Assembly (NCBI GenBank): GCA_004026145.2
Contig: CP034976.1
Span: 9,769,469-9,833,468, forward strand
DNA length: 64,000 nt
Reading direction: 5' to 3'
Source: Takifugu bimaculatus
Lineage: Eukaryota > Chordata > Actinopteri > Tetraodontiformes > Tetraodontidae
Shown in pieces: positions 52,565-60,736 of the stretch. Numbering within the stretch: position 1 is the stretch's first letter; every line of letters starts with the position of its first letter. The notes under the pieces were generated by a model that did not search any database, had not been told where the DNA came from, and was given only the letters and a program-made list of their open reading frames with translations. The position numbers were made by a program, and so were the translations under genes.

Positions 52565-54088
52565 GGGGGGGGGGGGGGGTCGGACACGCCACTGTCTGGC
52601 TGCTGCTCCTTTTCATCCAGCTGTTGCTAGTCCGTCAGGGAGCAGAGGTCTGCTGGTGTCGGTTCCCTCCCCCAAGCTTTGAATAATGAAAAAACCACAT
52701 GGAAATCAGAGTCAAAGGTAAATATGACCTCACAACAAAGGCCCGTTTAGCACCCTTGGCCATTTGTGATCTTAAAAAGCTGATCAAAGCGCGCATGCTC
52801 CTGATCATGCCAGAGGGGGAAAAACCCTAAATACAGCAGCTAAAAGTCACCTTTGTTCCATTCTGACGTCTCGGTCCTACTGTTGTTTTTCATTGCATTT
52901 AGAAATGACCACCTCCTCTCACACTGTTAACTGCAAACTGTAGTTTAGCAACTGGAAATCACTCTGATAAGTCAACAGTTGCTTATGTTAATTGCCAGAA
53001 GCTTATTTGGTGCTTCAAGACGTTTGCACAATAAATTAAAAAGACATTATCAGCTGTGTGGAGAGCCTACTGTTCCGTGATGATTCTTATTTTTTATATT
53101 CAGTTTTCTGAGATCTCCTGCAGTTTGAGCTCTTCCGTAATAGCAAAGGAAATTATAAATCCGAAAGGGAAAACAACTAATTGTGTTGTCCAATAGCATT
53201 TCAATGGTCGGATTTTTGTCTTGAGTAATAACGTTGTTACAGTGTTACTATTGTATGTCTAAAAAAATCAAATCTTTAAACAAAGTGCAGCAGGGGTTGT
53301 TGGCGGTGTTGTGAGGGCAGACAGGTGCGAGGTATCTCTCCATGTCTTAAGAAAACACGCACACAAGCACACAGTCAGGCATTCTAACCAGTCTCCCTCT
53401 CCACACCAAAACGCCACCCCGTGAGGAAGGATGTCCCCATTCACCCAGCAAAGATCGCAATTTGAAATACTACAGAGTTAAAGTTCAGAAGAATCCACTC
53501 GTATCTGATGACTTTACTCTGTCCAACACTGTTTTTGTTTAGATTAAATCAGCGCTGGCAAACTTCGTGAAGAACACGACGCGGAGCCTCTACGGCGCGG
53601 TCTTTCTCCGCAGATCTTTAATTTAGCTCAATTTCTTAAGATTCTTCAACCTAAGAATTCACGCTCCCACCGCTAAAACATTGCACATTACGCACACACA
53701 CCAAGATGACTTCCGAGTGAAAAACATTTAAAGTGAAACTTTCCTTTCGTGCGCCCACATCTGCAAAATGCAGCCGAAAAACACTCGCGGCTGCGCTGAA
53801 TTACGCAGTGCCACTTTCGCTCCTAGTTCCAGCTGGGCTCCTAGACACTAAAACCTCCGTTATAGAAACACTCCTTCAAATCTAATTACAAGCAATTAAC
53901 AGCAGTGAGTTGTAGCACTGCAGCATATCAGCTGCACCCCTGTTTAACCACCGGCTGGATGGCTTGACGCAACGCGCCAGTACGGAGCGCAGTGCACCTC
54001 GTCCGCACGAACTAAGTCTCGATTGTAACAGACAAAAACATAACTTACCCGTGACCATAAGGCAAAGGATGAGGTAAAAAGCCGTCAT
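26144..54088 (-). CDS. kirrel3l: Kirrel/Neph-family Ig adhesion protein (kirrel3-like), complete, 15 coding exons
   Basis: Type I membrane protein of the IRRE/Neph family. Relatives mediate homophilic or nephrin-type adhesion at the kidney slit diaphragm, in synapse choice and in myoblast fusion. The spliced frame is 2271 nt (756 residues; human KIRREL1 757, KIRREL3 778, KIRREL2 708). Order: signal peptide MTAFYLILCLMVT; Ig1 about 19-115 (FSQQPQDQVVISG, VQWTKDGLALGG, YECQATQAGLRS); Ig2 119-218; Ig3 220-303; Ig4 306-388; Ig5 391-486; membrane segment about 490-517; tail with DPTNGYYKVRG, a glutamine tract, RAFTSYVKP and C-terminal QTHV, a PDZ ligand. All junctions are GT..AG and phase-consistent. 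The start is the first in-frame ATG after an upstream TAA. Family assignment is firm. The paralogue name is less so, because Ig1 and the tail resemble KIRREL2 and KIRREL3 while Ig3-Ig4 resemble KIRREL1; fish databases often use kirrel3l for such genes. Confidence 0.92.
26396..26425 (-). repeat. kirrel3l: Glutamine-codon (CAG/CAA) tract in the kirrel3l tail
   Basis: Encodes QQQAAQQQQQ, residues 664-673. The tract is short and interrupted. I do not recall it in the human KIRREL tails. Confidence 0.85.
26730..26819 (-). CDS. kirrel3l: kirrel3l exon 14 (acidic tail segment)
   Basis: Residues 562-591, SSESPGTSRTEHSDLLEEEE, similar to the HTDHSDLVLEEE stretch of KIRREL2. 90 nt, phase 0 at both ends, so it can be skipped in frame. 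Confidence 0.9.
26929..27038 (-). CDS. kirrel3l: kirrel3l exon 13 (juxtamembrane tail)
   Basis: Residues 525-561, including KSDIRVQIVHGDH, close to KNDIRVEIVHKEP of KIRREL3. Donor gtgaat at 26928; an alternative in-frame donor lies 51 nt downstream. Confidence 0.85.
27214..27321 (-). CDS. kirrel3l: kirrel3l exon 12 (membrane segment)
   Basis: Residues 489-524. Hydrophobic run starting LPMLIIVGGAVGGG and ending VSLCC, followed by basic RHTGK. Only a few residues separate Ig5 from the membrane. Confidence 0.95.
27322..28259 (-). other. kirrel3l: kirrel3l intron 11
   Basis: A 938 bp intron rich in ATTA/TAAT words, particularly 27860-28010. No coding content; possibly a conserved regulatory element (inference). 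Confidence 0.6.
28260..28458 (-). CDS. kirrel3l: kirrel3l exon 11 (Ig5, second part)
   Basis: Residues 423-488: VWTFGD, SGRYSVQTV and YNCTAWNRFGTGTALVTLRE, matching the last Ig domain of Kirrel proteins. Phase 0 in, phase 1 out. Confidence 0.95.
28459..29141 (-). other. kirrel3l: kirrel3l intron 10
   Basis: 683 bp; nothing recognisable. Confidence 0.7.
29142..29242 (-). CDS. kirrel3l: kirrel3l exon 10 (Ig5, first part)
   Basis: Residues 389-422: GPPIITADATQHAV, LECRVGSSPPPDKI. Ends in phase 0, donor gtaagt. Confidence 0.95.
29418..29544 (-). CDS. kirrel3l: kirrel3l exon 9 (Ig4, second part)
   Basis: Residues 347-388: VLSNSNTLQLKAVTQEDAGT, YTCKAIVPRIGVAERDV. Very close to the KIRREL1 equivalent. 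Confidence 0.96.
29545..30928 (-). other. kirrel3l: kirrel3l intron 8
   Basis: 1.4 kb intron. Short GA-rich tract at 29589-29611, C run at 30067-30079, GT/G run at 30550-30580. No gene seen. Confidence 0.7.
30929..31056 (-). CDS. kirrel3l: kirrel3l exon 8 (Ig4, first part)
   Basis: Residues 304-346: FGPRLLSEPKPMTVDTG, FTCAWTGNPPLTLAWTK. Ends in phase 0. Confidence 0.95.
31130..31278 (-). CDS. kirrel3l: kirrel3l exon 7 (Ig3, second part)
   Basis: Residues 254-303: RWSKGGVPISEANGDS, VDYSYFTDPISCEVSNSVGS. Phase 2 in, phase 1 out. Confidence 0.95.
31538..31643 (-). CDS. kirrel3l: kirrel3l exon 6 (Ig3, first part)
   Basis: Residues 219-254: HPPAVTLSVQPQTVTEGAKV, FICSASANPEITGY. Phase 1 in, phase 2 out. 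Confidence 0.95.
31736..31886 (-). CDS. kirrel3l: kirrel3l exon 5 (Ig2, second part)
   Basis: Residues 169-218: TPMEDGKRENAVSLLPIIP, YTCRVLNPAAPAGQQTSV. Phase 0 in, phase 1 out. Confidence 0.94.
31905..31934 (-). other. kirrel3l: Perfect inverted repeat at the kirrel3l intron 4 branch-point region
   Basis: Arms GACTAACCGTTAGC and GCTAACGGTTAGTC are exact reverse complements separated by two bases. In transcript sense both arms contain CTAAC, a good branch-point match, about 27-45 nt before the exon 5 acceptor. Confidence 0.85.
32906..32950. repeat. (GT)n microsatellite, imperfect
   Basis: GT repeat interrupted once and ending GCGCGC, in kirrel3l intron 4. Confidence 0.95.
33224..33381 (-). 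CDS. kirrel3l: kirrel3l exon 4 (Ig2, first part)
   Basis: Residues 116-168: VPPSDPVVEGGPVVRLKA, HNLTCKASGAKPAAEITWY. Ends in phase 0, donor gtgcgg. Confidence 0.95.
33382..35092 (-). other. kirrel3l: kirrel3l intron 3
   Basis: 1.7 kb. Contains a probable decayed LINE fragment on the opposite strand (33826-34090). A 181-codon minus-strand open frame at 34350-34895 resembles nothing known and is within chance expectation for a window this size. Confidence 0.65.
33826..34090 (+). mobile_element. Probable decayed LINE endonuclease fragment
   Basis: One frame reads SELSEVLP at about 33872-33895. A shifted frame reads VLGDFNFHADSP at 33927-33962, then THMHRHISLT some 30 codons on. LINE endonucleases have a SEFSELL-type segment about 20 residues before an LGDFNIHVD motif and a later TH-x-x-GHTLDL motif, so order and spacing fit one frameshifted relic. 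The match rests on short motifs, and chance similarity is not excluded. Confidence 0.4.
35093..35242 (-). CDS. kirrel3l: kirrel3l exon 3 (Ig1, second part)
   Basis: Residues 66-115: WTRYSLMGDPVSGEHSLLI, VYECQATQAGLRSHRAKL. Phase 1 at both ends. Closest to KIRREL2 in this stretch. Confidence 0.95.
35243..35741 (-). other. kirrel3l: kirrel3l intron 2
   Basis: 499 bp; nothing recognisable. Confidence 0.7.
35742..35897 (-). CDS. kirrel3l: kirrel3l exon 2 (Ig1, first part)
   Basis: Residues 14-65: FSQQPQDQVVISGHPVTLPC, VQWTKDGLALGGERDLPG. The predicted signal-peptide cleavage falls near its start (ATTHA). Phase 1 at both ends. Confidence 0.96.
36544..36594. repeat. G-rich purine tract
   Basis: About 50 bp of almost pure G on the plus strand with many runs of four or more G, so able to form G-quadruplexes. 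Confidence 0.9.
38718..38739. repeat. Poly-C/poly-A run
   Basis: A run of C followed directly by a run of A. Confidence 0.9.
39431..39447. repeat. Poly-G run
   Basis: Seventeen consecutive G. Confidence 0.93.
39587..39648. repeat. (CA)n microsatellite
   Basis: CA repeat of about 60 bp; (UG)n in kirrel3l pre-mRNA. Confidence 0.97.
39847..39900. repeat. (GT)n(G)n compound repeat
   Basis: A GT repeat passes directly into about 19 G. Confidence 0.96.
41236..41290. repeat. (CA)n microsatellite
   Basis: Perfect CA repeat of about 55 bp in kirrel3l intron 1. Confidence 0.97.
52523..52579. repeat. (GT)n(G)n compound repeat
   Basis: A GT repeat passes into about 16 G, the same architecture as the one at 39847-39900. 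Confidence 0.96.
54049..54088 (-). CDS. kirrel3l: kirrel3l exon 1 (start codon, signal peptide)
   Basis: Residues 1-13, MTAFYLILCLMVT, a short hydrophobic signal sequence. Donor gtaagt, phase 1, matching exon 2. An in-frame GTG six codons upstream is not needed, and a TAA precedes it. Confidence 0.85.
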
Positions 54089-54600
54089 TTTAGTAGATTT
54101 GGTCACCGACTCTGTTGCGTGAAAGGATTATCTCGCTCCGTCTCTGCGAATGAACTGAGCTGCTTGTGGTTCCGCCGCGGCACCAGGCTGTCACCGGACT
54201 GACGAGCGCGCTGGGGCTGCTTTACGCAGTAGCATCCAGGGTAAAACCAAGTCTGGGTTGTCCGAACGGTCTGGAGACCCTCTGTTAAGAGCGCATCTTC
54301 GCAGTTAGTAACTTTCTCCCCCTGAATCGGCTTGTTTTTCCCGCGTGTCCGTTCCCCGTCACGCAGGCACACCTCTCACTTGGAGCAGTCCATGAATGAG
54401 CGCTGCGTTTCACGTCTCCACGCTCTTCTTCTTAAAACGCACAGCGCTCCAGAGCGTTTTCTCCTGGCCGGCAATGCGCAATGATGAACACCAGCGAAGT
54501 TAACATTCGCCTCTTTTGCTGGAGTCTTCTCTCTCTTTTTCTCTCTCTCTCCCTCTCTCTGTCTCTCTCTCCCCTCCTCTCTGTTTACCCGTTACTCACT
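54089..54600 (-). promoter_or_regulatory. kirrel3l: kirrel3l 5' leader and probable promoter
   Basis: This is CpG-containing sequence directly upstream of the start codon. A CT-rich run at 54524-54583 (GA-rich in transcript sense) lies about 440 bp upstream and could be a GAGA-type promoter element. The transcription start is not determined. Confidence 0.4.
54524..54583. repeat. (CT)n-rich tract upstream of kirrel3l
   Basis: Imperfect CT repeat with a few T and C insertions. Confidence 0.93.
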
Positions 54601-55719
54601 CTTGCCAGCGATAGAAATGCGCACTGACTGTCATCTGGTGGTATCGGGGTACCGAATCTATCTGGGGCCGCGTGGGTGCAGCTCCCCTGTCTCAGATGCA
54701 GGGGGGAGGGGGGTACTCACGCACAGCCATTGGCTGAGCCTCCATCACAGGGTGGGCCTTTTAAACAAATTTCCATTTTAAATCACTGCCTCCCTGTTTT
54801 TTGGGTAAAGCAGCCCACTGAGACCAACATCACCCATTCATACACAGACTCTGTATGAGTGTGTACGCTGGTGCTCAAATATGTGCACTATTGATGCTGT
54901 AGATATTGTGGATCCATCTCTATATGAGCATCTGTTCCTTCCCTGTAATCTACCGAGTTCTGTAATCTTTCTACTGCAGCTTTGTGATGTCGCCCTCCCA
55001 ACTGCTGGTGTGATGTTTTATACATCACTCACTCTCAGGTGGAGGTGATATTATCTTGCCAGCATAGATTAACCCAGCTTGTATCTTTGTTTCACTTATC
55101 TGTCCTTCTAAATGAAACTTTTTGTTGTCAATTGTGGGTCAGTTTCTAATTAACAGGACACTTAACTATTGGAAATGAGCATCCGGTTCGATTTCTCATC
55201 ACCCAACGGATCTGCAAATGTAATTAAGGCACATTTAGTTGTTTTGAATTGGCTGCAGCTGTTTTGCCAAATGGTGAAAACAAAAAACCCTGACTCAACA
55301 GGGGCATAAATCCAGCTACTTTAGTTTGTTGTTTTGAGCCGAATCAGCTTTGCACGAACAAACATTGAAATATTTCGGTGAACACACCACTCCACGCAGT
55401 ACCTCACAGAAGCACCTTTGGTACCACTGATTGCGCTGAAAAAGAGCCGCTTGTTCCGTAGTTCAAGTGGCTGCTTACACGAAGAGAAAAGAATCATTAT
55501 CATATTTCAAACAAAAAGCTAAAGGCTTATCTAAAAAAGATGAGAACAGCTGACTCTATCGCTCGCCTGTGGCTGTTTATGTGACTCCTCTTTGAAGCTG
55601 CTCATTAGTTATTCAAGGATCTATTGATTAACCGAAACAATAGGCCTCGCAGTTATCTGGTTAATCAGTCTTTCACTTGCATGTGTATTGTAGCAGCAGC
55701 GATTTAATTTAATGTTAAC

Positions 55720-55780
55720 ACCCCCCCCCACACACACACTCACGCACGCACACACACACACACACACGCACGCACACACA
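55720..55780. repeat. C run plus (CA)n/(CGCA)n repeat
   Basis: A C run is followed by CA repeats with interspersed CGCA units. Confidence 0.95.
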
Positions 55781-58700
55781 GCTGCTCTGTTAACTCAGCC
55801 AGGTGGTTGCTCTCCATAACACCGTAAAAAATTCATCAAAGTGTGAAAATCTAGAGACATAGGACTTGAGCATGTGTGGATTCCTGTTGGCGTCACCCAC
55901 AAAACCCCTTTTTTTGACGTCTCTGTGCTGTGTTTAAATAAAGACGGAAGCACGCAGTTAGGGCCTGGTCCTCGTGAGGATTCATCCCACCCTCCCCCTT
56001 ACACACACTTCACACTACTGACGCGCACACTCCGCTCCAGCCTCCGAACAGTAGTTTTTAAACCCCGGGGCCGGCCTTCCTGTTTATTGCCTCCCTGTAA
56101 TGCAAACATAAGGGTCCCCTGCCAGTAAACACATGTTGATGGAAGAAACAGCTTGCACAGCTGGGAAGCCAAGTCAGGTTAGAGTGAGGGGGCACGTGGG
56201 TGAATTAGCATGTCAGAATGAGTGTGCATGCAGGAATGGGTGTTTGTGGTGTTAAGTTGTGTTTGGGTGCCCGGAAGTCAGTCATTGGGCTTTTTATTTA
56301 TTTTAAACTCTTCGACCCCATTGAGTGGATTTGAAACCAGCAATGAGTAACTAGAGAGAAGAGCTTGAGTGGACAGTCAAACAGCAGGGGGGGGGGAGCT
56401 CCCCCAGTGGTGGTGGGATAATAAACTCAACAGCCATTTCACAGAGAATGTCACCAGGAAAGACGCTGCGATTGAAATGTATGATCTCCTGTGTCTCAGA
56501 CAGATGGACAGACAGATGAGGGATGCTCTGGTGTTGACTGAAGCCAGTGGTCTTAATTATACTGGCTTCTCTGGCATCAAATAGAGGGCGCCAATATTCC
56601 CCAAGCTTTTGAGGATGTGAATAATTTATGACTAAAAAAGGGGGTTTTCAGCCTTGAGTTTATTAATAATAAATATGGTTTGATATTTACTAAACTGTTC
56701 AGAGAGAGAAAGAGGTGACAGTTAAGACGTCGTTTGCATGGTAATTGTACGGAGGTAATAAATAAGGCATGAAATGGAGATATATGGAAATGATATTCGC
56801 AGAGAAATGAGAATAATTTAACAAAATATTATCCCCGTCTCTATTTGACAGAGGGTCAATTAAAAAAAAAAAGAGATGTCAGTCGCGGTTAGCACCATGC
56901 CGGGCTTCAACGTTAGGACTGTTTGCTCCCTCTTTCTTCTGGAGGAGAGTTGTTTCACTGTTCACGTGGGGAGGAAACACATTCACGCCAACACAAATGG
57001 TTCGTTTGGTTTAAACGAGTATTTAACTGAATAAAATCAGCCTCTATCTGACACAGGAAGGCACAACGTTCCCTCACCTAACTTGTCTGGTTTTCTCTGA
57101 AAAGCCCTGGTTGCTGCAGGTTAGATTCTGGATGCTTTTTAAATCAAAATAAACACTGGTTGCAGCTTCAAGTCCTACACAGCATAATGGGGGCATTTTA
57201 ACCCTCTGTTGTGTGTTTTCCCAGCATTCTTGGGGTCTATCTATGTGAACATTACACCGGCTTTTACTGTAATTGTGATATTGGATGTTGAGCTGATCTG
57301 TGTCACCCATAACTCTCAATGCTGCTACACGCTCATAACTCACCAGGACATACCTTTGCTCCTGGTATTCATCCGCCCTGCTCACGAGTAATTCAATTCC
57401 ATCCCCCCAGTCCAATAATGTGACGTCAATTTACTGTACTGGTTTGAAATTTGCAATTAAGCATTTTCTTTATGTGTGATTGACGAGCGGTGGGGAGGCC
57501 ATTAAAGCCCGGCACGGGCCTGGGGCGCACTGCAGATGACGGGACTATTTCCAGTGCCATATCAAATCCACGTCCTTTGCCCTCATATCAGAACATGACT
57601 CCATCGACACATGGATTTTGTTTATGTCTGTAAAGAAAGTCTCTCTAGAGGCCTCCTTGAGAGATTCTTTTCCTGAGGGGTCAAGGAGAGGTTGAGGCTT
57701 CTGTTCAAGCTGAGATTAGAGGAGGGTGTGTATTACAAGAATTTGACTGCTGGACTTAGTTTCTGCAGATACGGACAAAAGATCTGGTGTCTGAGATTAC
57801 GGCACTTTAAGTTATGGGGTCATGGTCCTGGTCTTTACACCAACAAGCAGAAACTGCTCACCTGACCAGCTTTTTGATAGGTTCTAGCACAAAAGCACTA
57901 TCATTCAGTAAAAACGCATTATAAAAAAGCCCCGAACACAGTTGCAAATTCCTCTCACTGTCTTTGCAAGTCAGCAGAACGTCGACCTGATAACGCATCT
58001 TCAATAAACTGATTACAACTTACGCGCAATTTGATATCAGAGTGGCTTGTTCCTCGGCCAGCCTAGTCGTGTCTTCGCTGATAAGTACAGCAGCAATCTG
58101 TCTAAAATATTCATGCCCTGATGCAGACTTGTTGTCCCATGATGGGCCCCACTATGTGCAACATCTGTTCCTGATGTCATGCATGCTCTTGTGTGCCAAA
58201 AATGCCCTGATGGCGTCTGTGGCATCTTCGCCGTGCTAAGCCCCGTCCAGGCTCACATTGCGTATTCTGCTGCGATAAACAACTGAGGCGATCACGGCAT
58301 CTCAGCCTCAGTTGCCTGAGCAAAATTACAGAGTACTTTGCAGCATCACACTGTGATTAGCAATTTAATTGACAAATGTGTCGCATAATGTCTGGTTCAT
58401 CATCACTATTTCATCATTTTTACACAAATTAACATCTGTAAGGTGGTTGTAATGGTACATGAATCATCCAAAGATGGTACAGGTGGACAACATGGGACCT
58501 AGTCTAAAATTAACCTGGTCTAAAATAAAGCCAAAAATGATCAGTGGTACGTTGCCATTATACATGTTAAATACATTTTCTGATCTTGTCTTAATTTAAA
58601 TAGTGCTGACAATCACAGGGTTGCTGTGGATTGATTTAGATTAATCCCAATTAAATATAATTCATTTTTAATCTATAGTAATCCCGTTTGATTTTGCATG

Positions 58701-60712
58701 ATTTAATTCTGCTGCCTGTCACAACCGTATCAACAGTCTATTTGGGCCCACTCAACGATAACTTTTCTTGGACAAATTGCCTGAAATGTGGTACCAGAGA
58801 GGTCAGAATCATTCTCTGTTGCCAATGGGTCAATTGTGTTGAAATTATTAATCAGATTAATCGTTAGGAGATTGACACTTTGTTTCTGGATTGTTGGGCT
58901 TCATTTTGGACACTGGGAAGGATCAATCACACACGCTCTTCTTGGAATTTTTACCAAAAATCCTCAAATGACACGACAGTTCAAAGTTCAAAACCAATTC
59001 GATGACTAGGGTTTAAATTCCAAATGCTTTTAATAATGCAACAGTCAGCCTCATCATACTGCTAAAAATGGAAGTTAAAGGTTAAACAGCCCCATTGGTT
59101 TTACCCATGCACTGTTGACACTGACCTCTCATGTCTATTACAGGAAGAGGAAACCGGGGCGAGGAAAGAGAGAGTCAGCAACAGTCAAGGTGAATCCTGG
59201 CCGGGACATTTGTACCGGGCCATAACTTCAGAGCCACCTTCACCGCTGGGTTTGCATGACTCTCTGCTGACAGTCACATGGATGAGCCATGACTGGCTGC
59301 TTGTTTTTGCGCCATGATCCTTTGCTGCTCATGCCGCTGAAAAAAATAAATAAGCCAGCTCCGCGCTGCTATAAATAATGAATGACTCGCTACGCTGTCA
59401 CTTCTCATACCCTGTCATGCCACGGCCTGGCCATTATTAGGGTCTGTCCTTTCCTCGTTGCAGCTTCTGACTCCAGTTTTGTTATTGTTCTGGTCGACTT
59501 GCCCGGGCACCTCTTTAGTGAGCTGGCTGTCACTCTGTTGTGCACAGTTGACAAAGAGAAGTAAAAGCTGATTTGAGGATCCTTAAAATAAGGACAATTT
59601 TCTTCATTTTCTAGGGTAATTCGCCTTGACCTGGAACAGGTAGCAAAGGATGTTCAGCCAAGTCATCACAGATATGTTTGCGCATCTGAAGGGCTGAGCT
59701 AAAGCAGGTCCAGAACTGTGGCTATTGACTGACCTCTTCTTAACATCTTAACAAAGACTTTATTCTACCCTGAGACTGCATGAGAAAAACTATCAGCATT
59801 CCATTAAAGTTAAAAACATGTTTTCACACTCCGTGCGAAGGAAGAGGCTGCTTACATTAAGAGACACACAATATGCCCCCATCCACCCATCCAAGCAGGA
59901 GAAATCATGGATTATTTACTTATGCAGCTGTGTCTAGGAAAAATGAATGAGGAACATGTGGCAAGCAGTGGGATGAGAGAGAGATACGACCGGGCTTTTT
60001 AACACAAACACAAGGGCCTGTTGAGAAATCACAGGAGAATGTAGTTTTAGAGACCCAAACACAGTAGAAAGCGTTTCCCCCCTTTTATCGGTTTCAGCTC
60101 TCCGTTCAGAATGTGCCTGGGAGCCACCAGGCCGGGCCCGAGGCGAGTGCTGACCACCAGCTGATCTTGGCTCCCGCAGTCAGTTTGCCTGTCCTTGGAG
60201 CAAAAGCATCAAATCGCAGCCTACAGTGAACAAACCCTGACAGATATTCTCATTTAGCATTCACTTTTGGACAGCTGTGGTGCCATCCAATGGGGGAAGG
60301 GTGGAGAGGTGGTTGGGTGTGTGTGTGAGTGAGTGAGTGGGGGGGTGGGTGGACGAAGCTCATAGTCAGTATAATGTATGCAGAGTGTCTGCACATCCTG
60401 GATGACAGCAACACGAGTGCTTGTCACGGGAGACATCAGTTCTACTTAGTCACAGCACTGCGGGCCAATCCATATGACAGCAGCGCTGTATGAACTCTAT
60501 TAATAGTTATCTACCTTAGAGGAGTTATTATGCTGAGTCGGGAAATGACAGAAGAATAAAAAGGGATAAAAGTCCCAAATGAGGGAGGGAGGCTGGAGTC
60601 GCCTGGCCAAAACTGCTCCGATCTTCACTCTCACGCTTCTTTTGTTAGCGTGTGGGGTTGGCAGGCTGGCAGTCCCAACGCATATGTGACGGGCATAATA
60701 AGGATTAGTTAT

Positions 60713-60736
60713 GGGGGTGGGGGGGGGGGGGGGGGG
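60713..60736. repeat. Poly-G run
   Basis: G run interrupted by a single T. Confidence 0.93.

Larger units (their letters stand above)
35898..54048 (-). other. kirrel3l: kirrel3l intron 1, 18.2 kb
   Basis: By far the largest intron here. It holds several microsatellites and G or C runs (listed separately), many AT-rich ATTA-containing stretches and no exon I can recognise. A small alternative or extra exon after the signal peptide could be hidden in it. The length suggests regulatory content (inference). Confidence 0.75.

Noticed and set aside
54089..54106. Kirrel start at the in-frame GTG six codons upstream
   Set aside because: The first in-frame ATG (54086-54088) gives a normal short signal peptide, and a TAA lies upstream of both.
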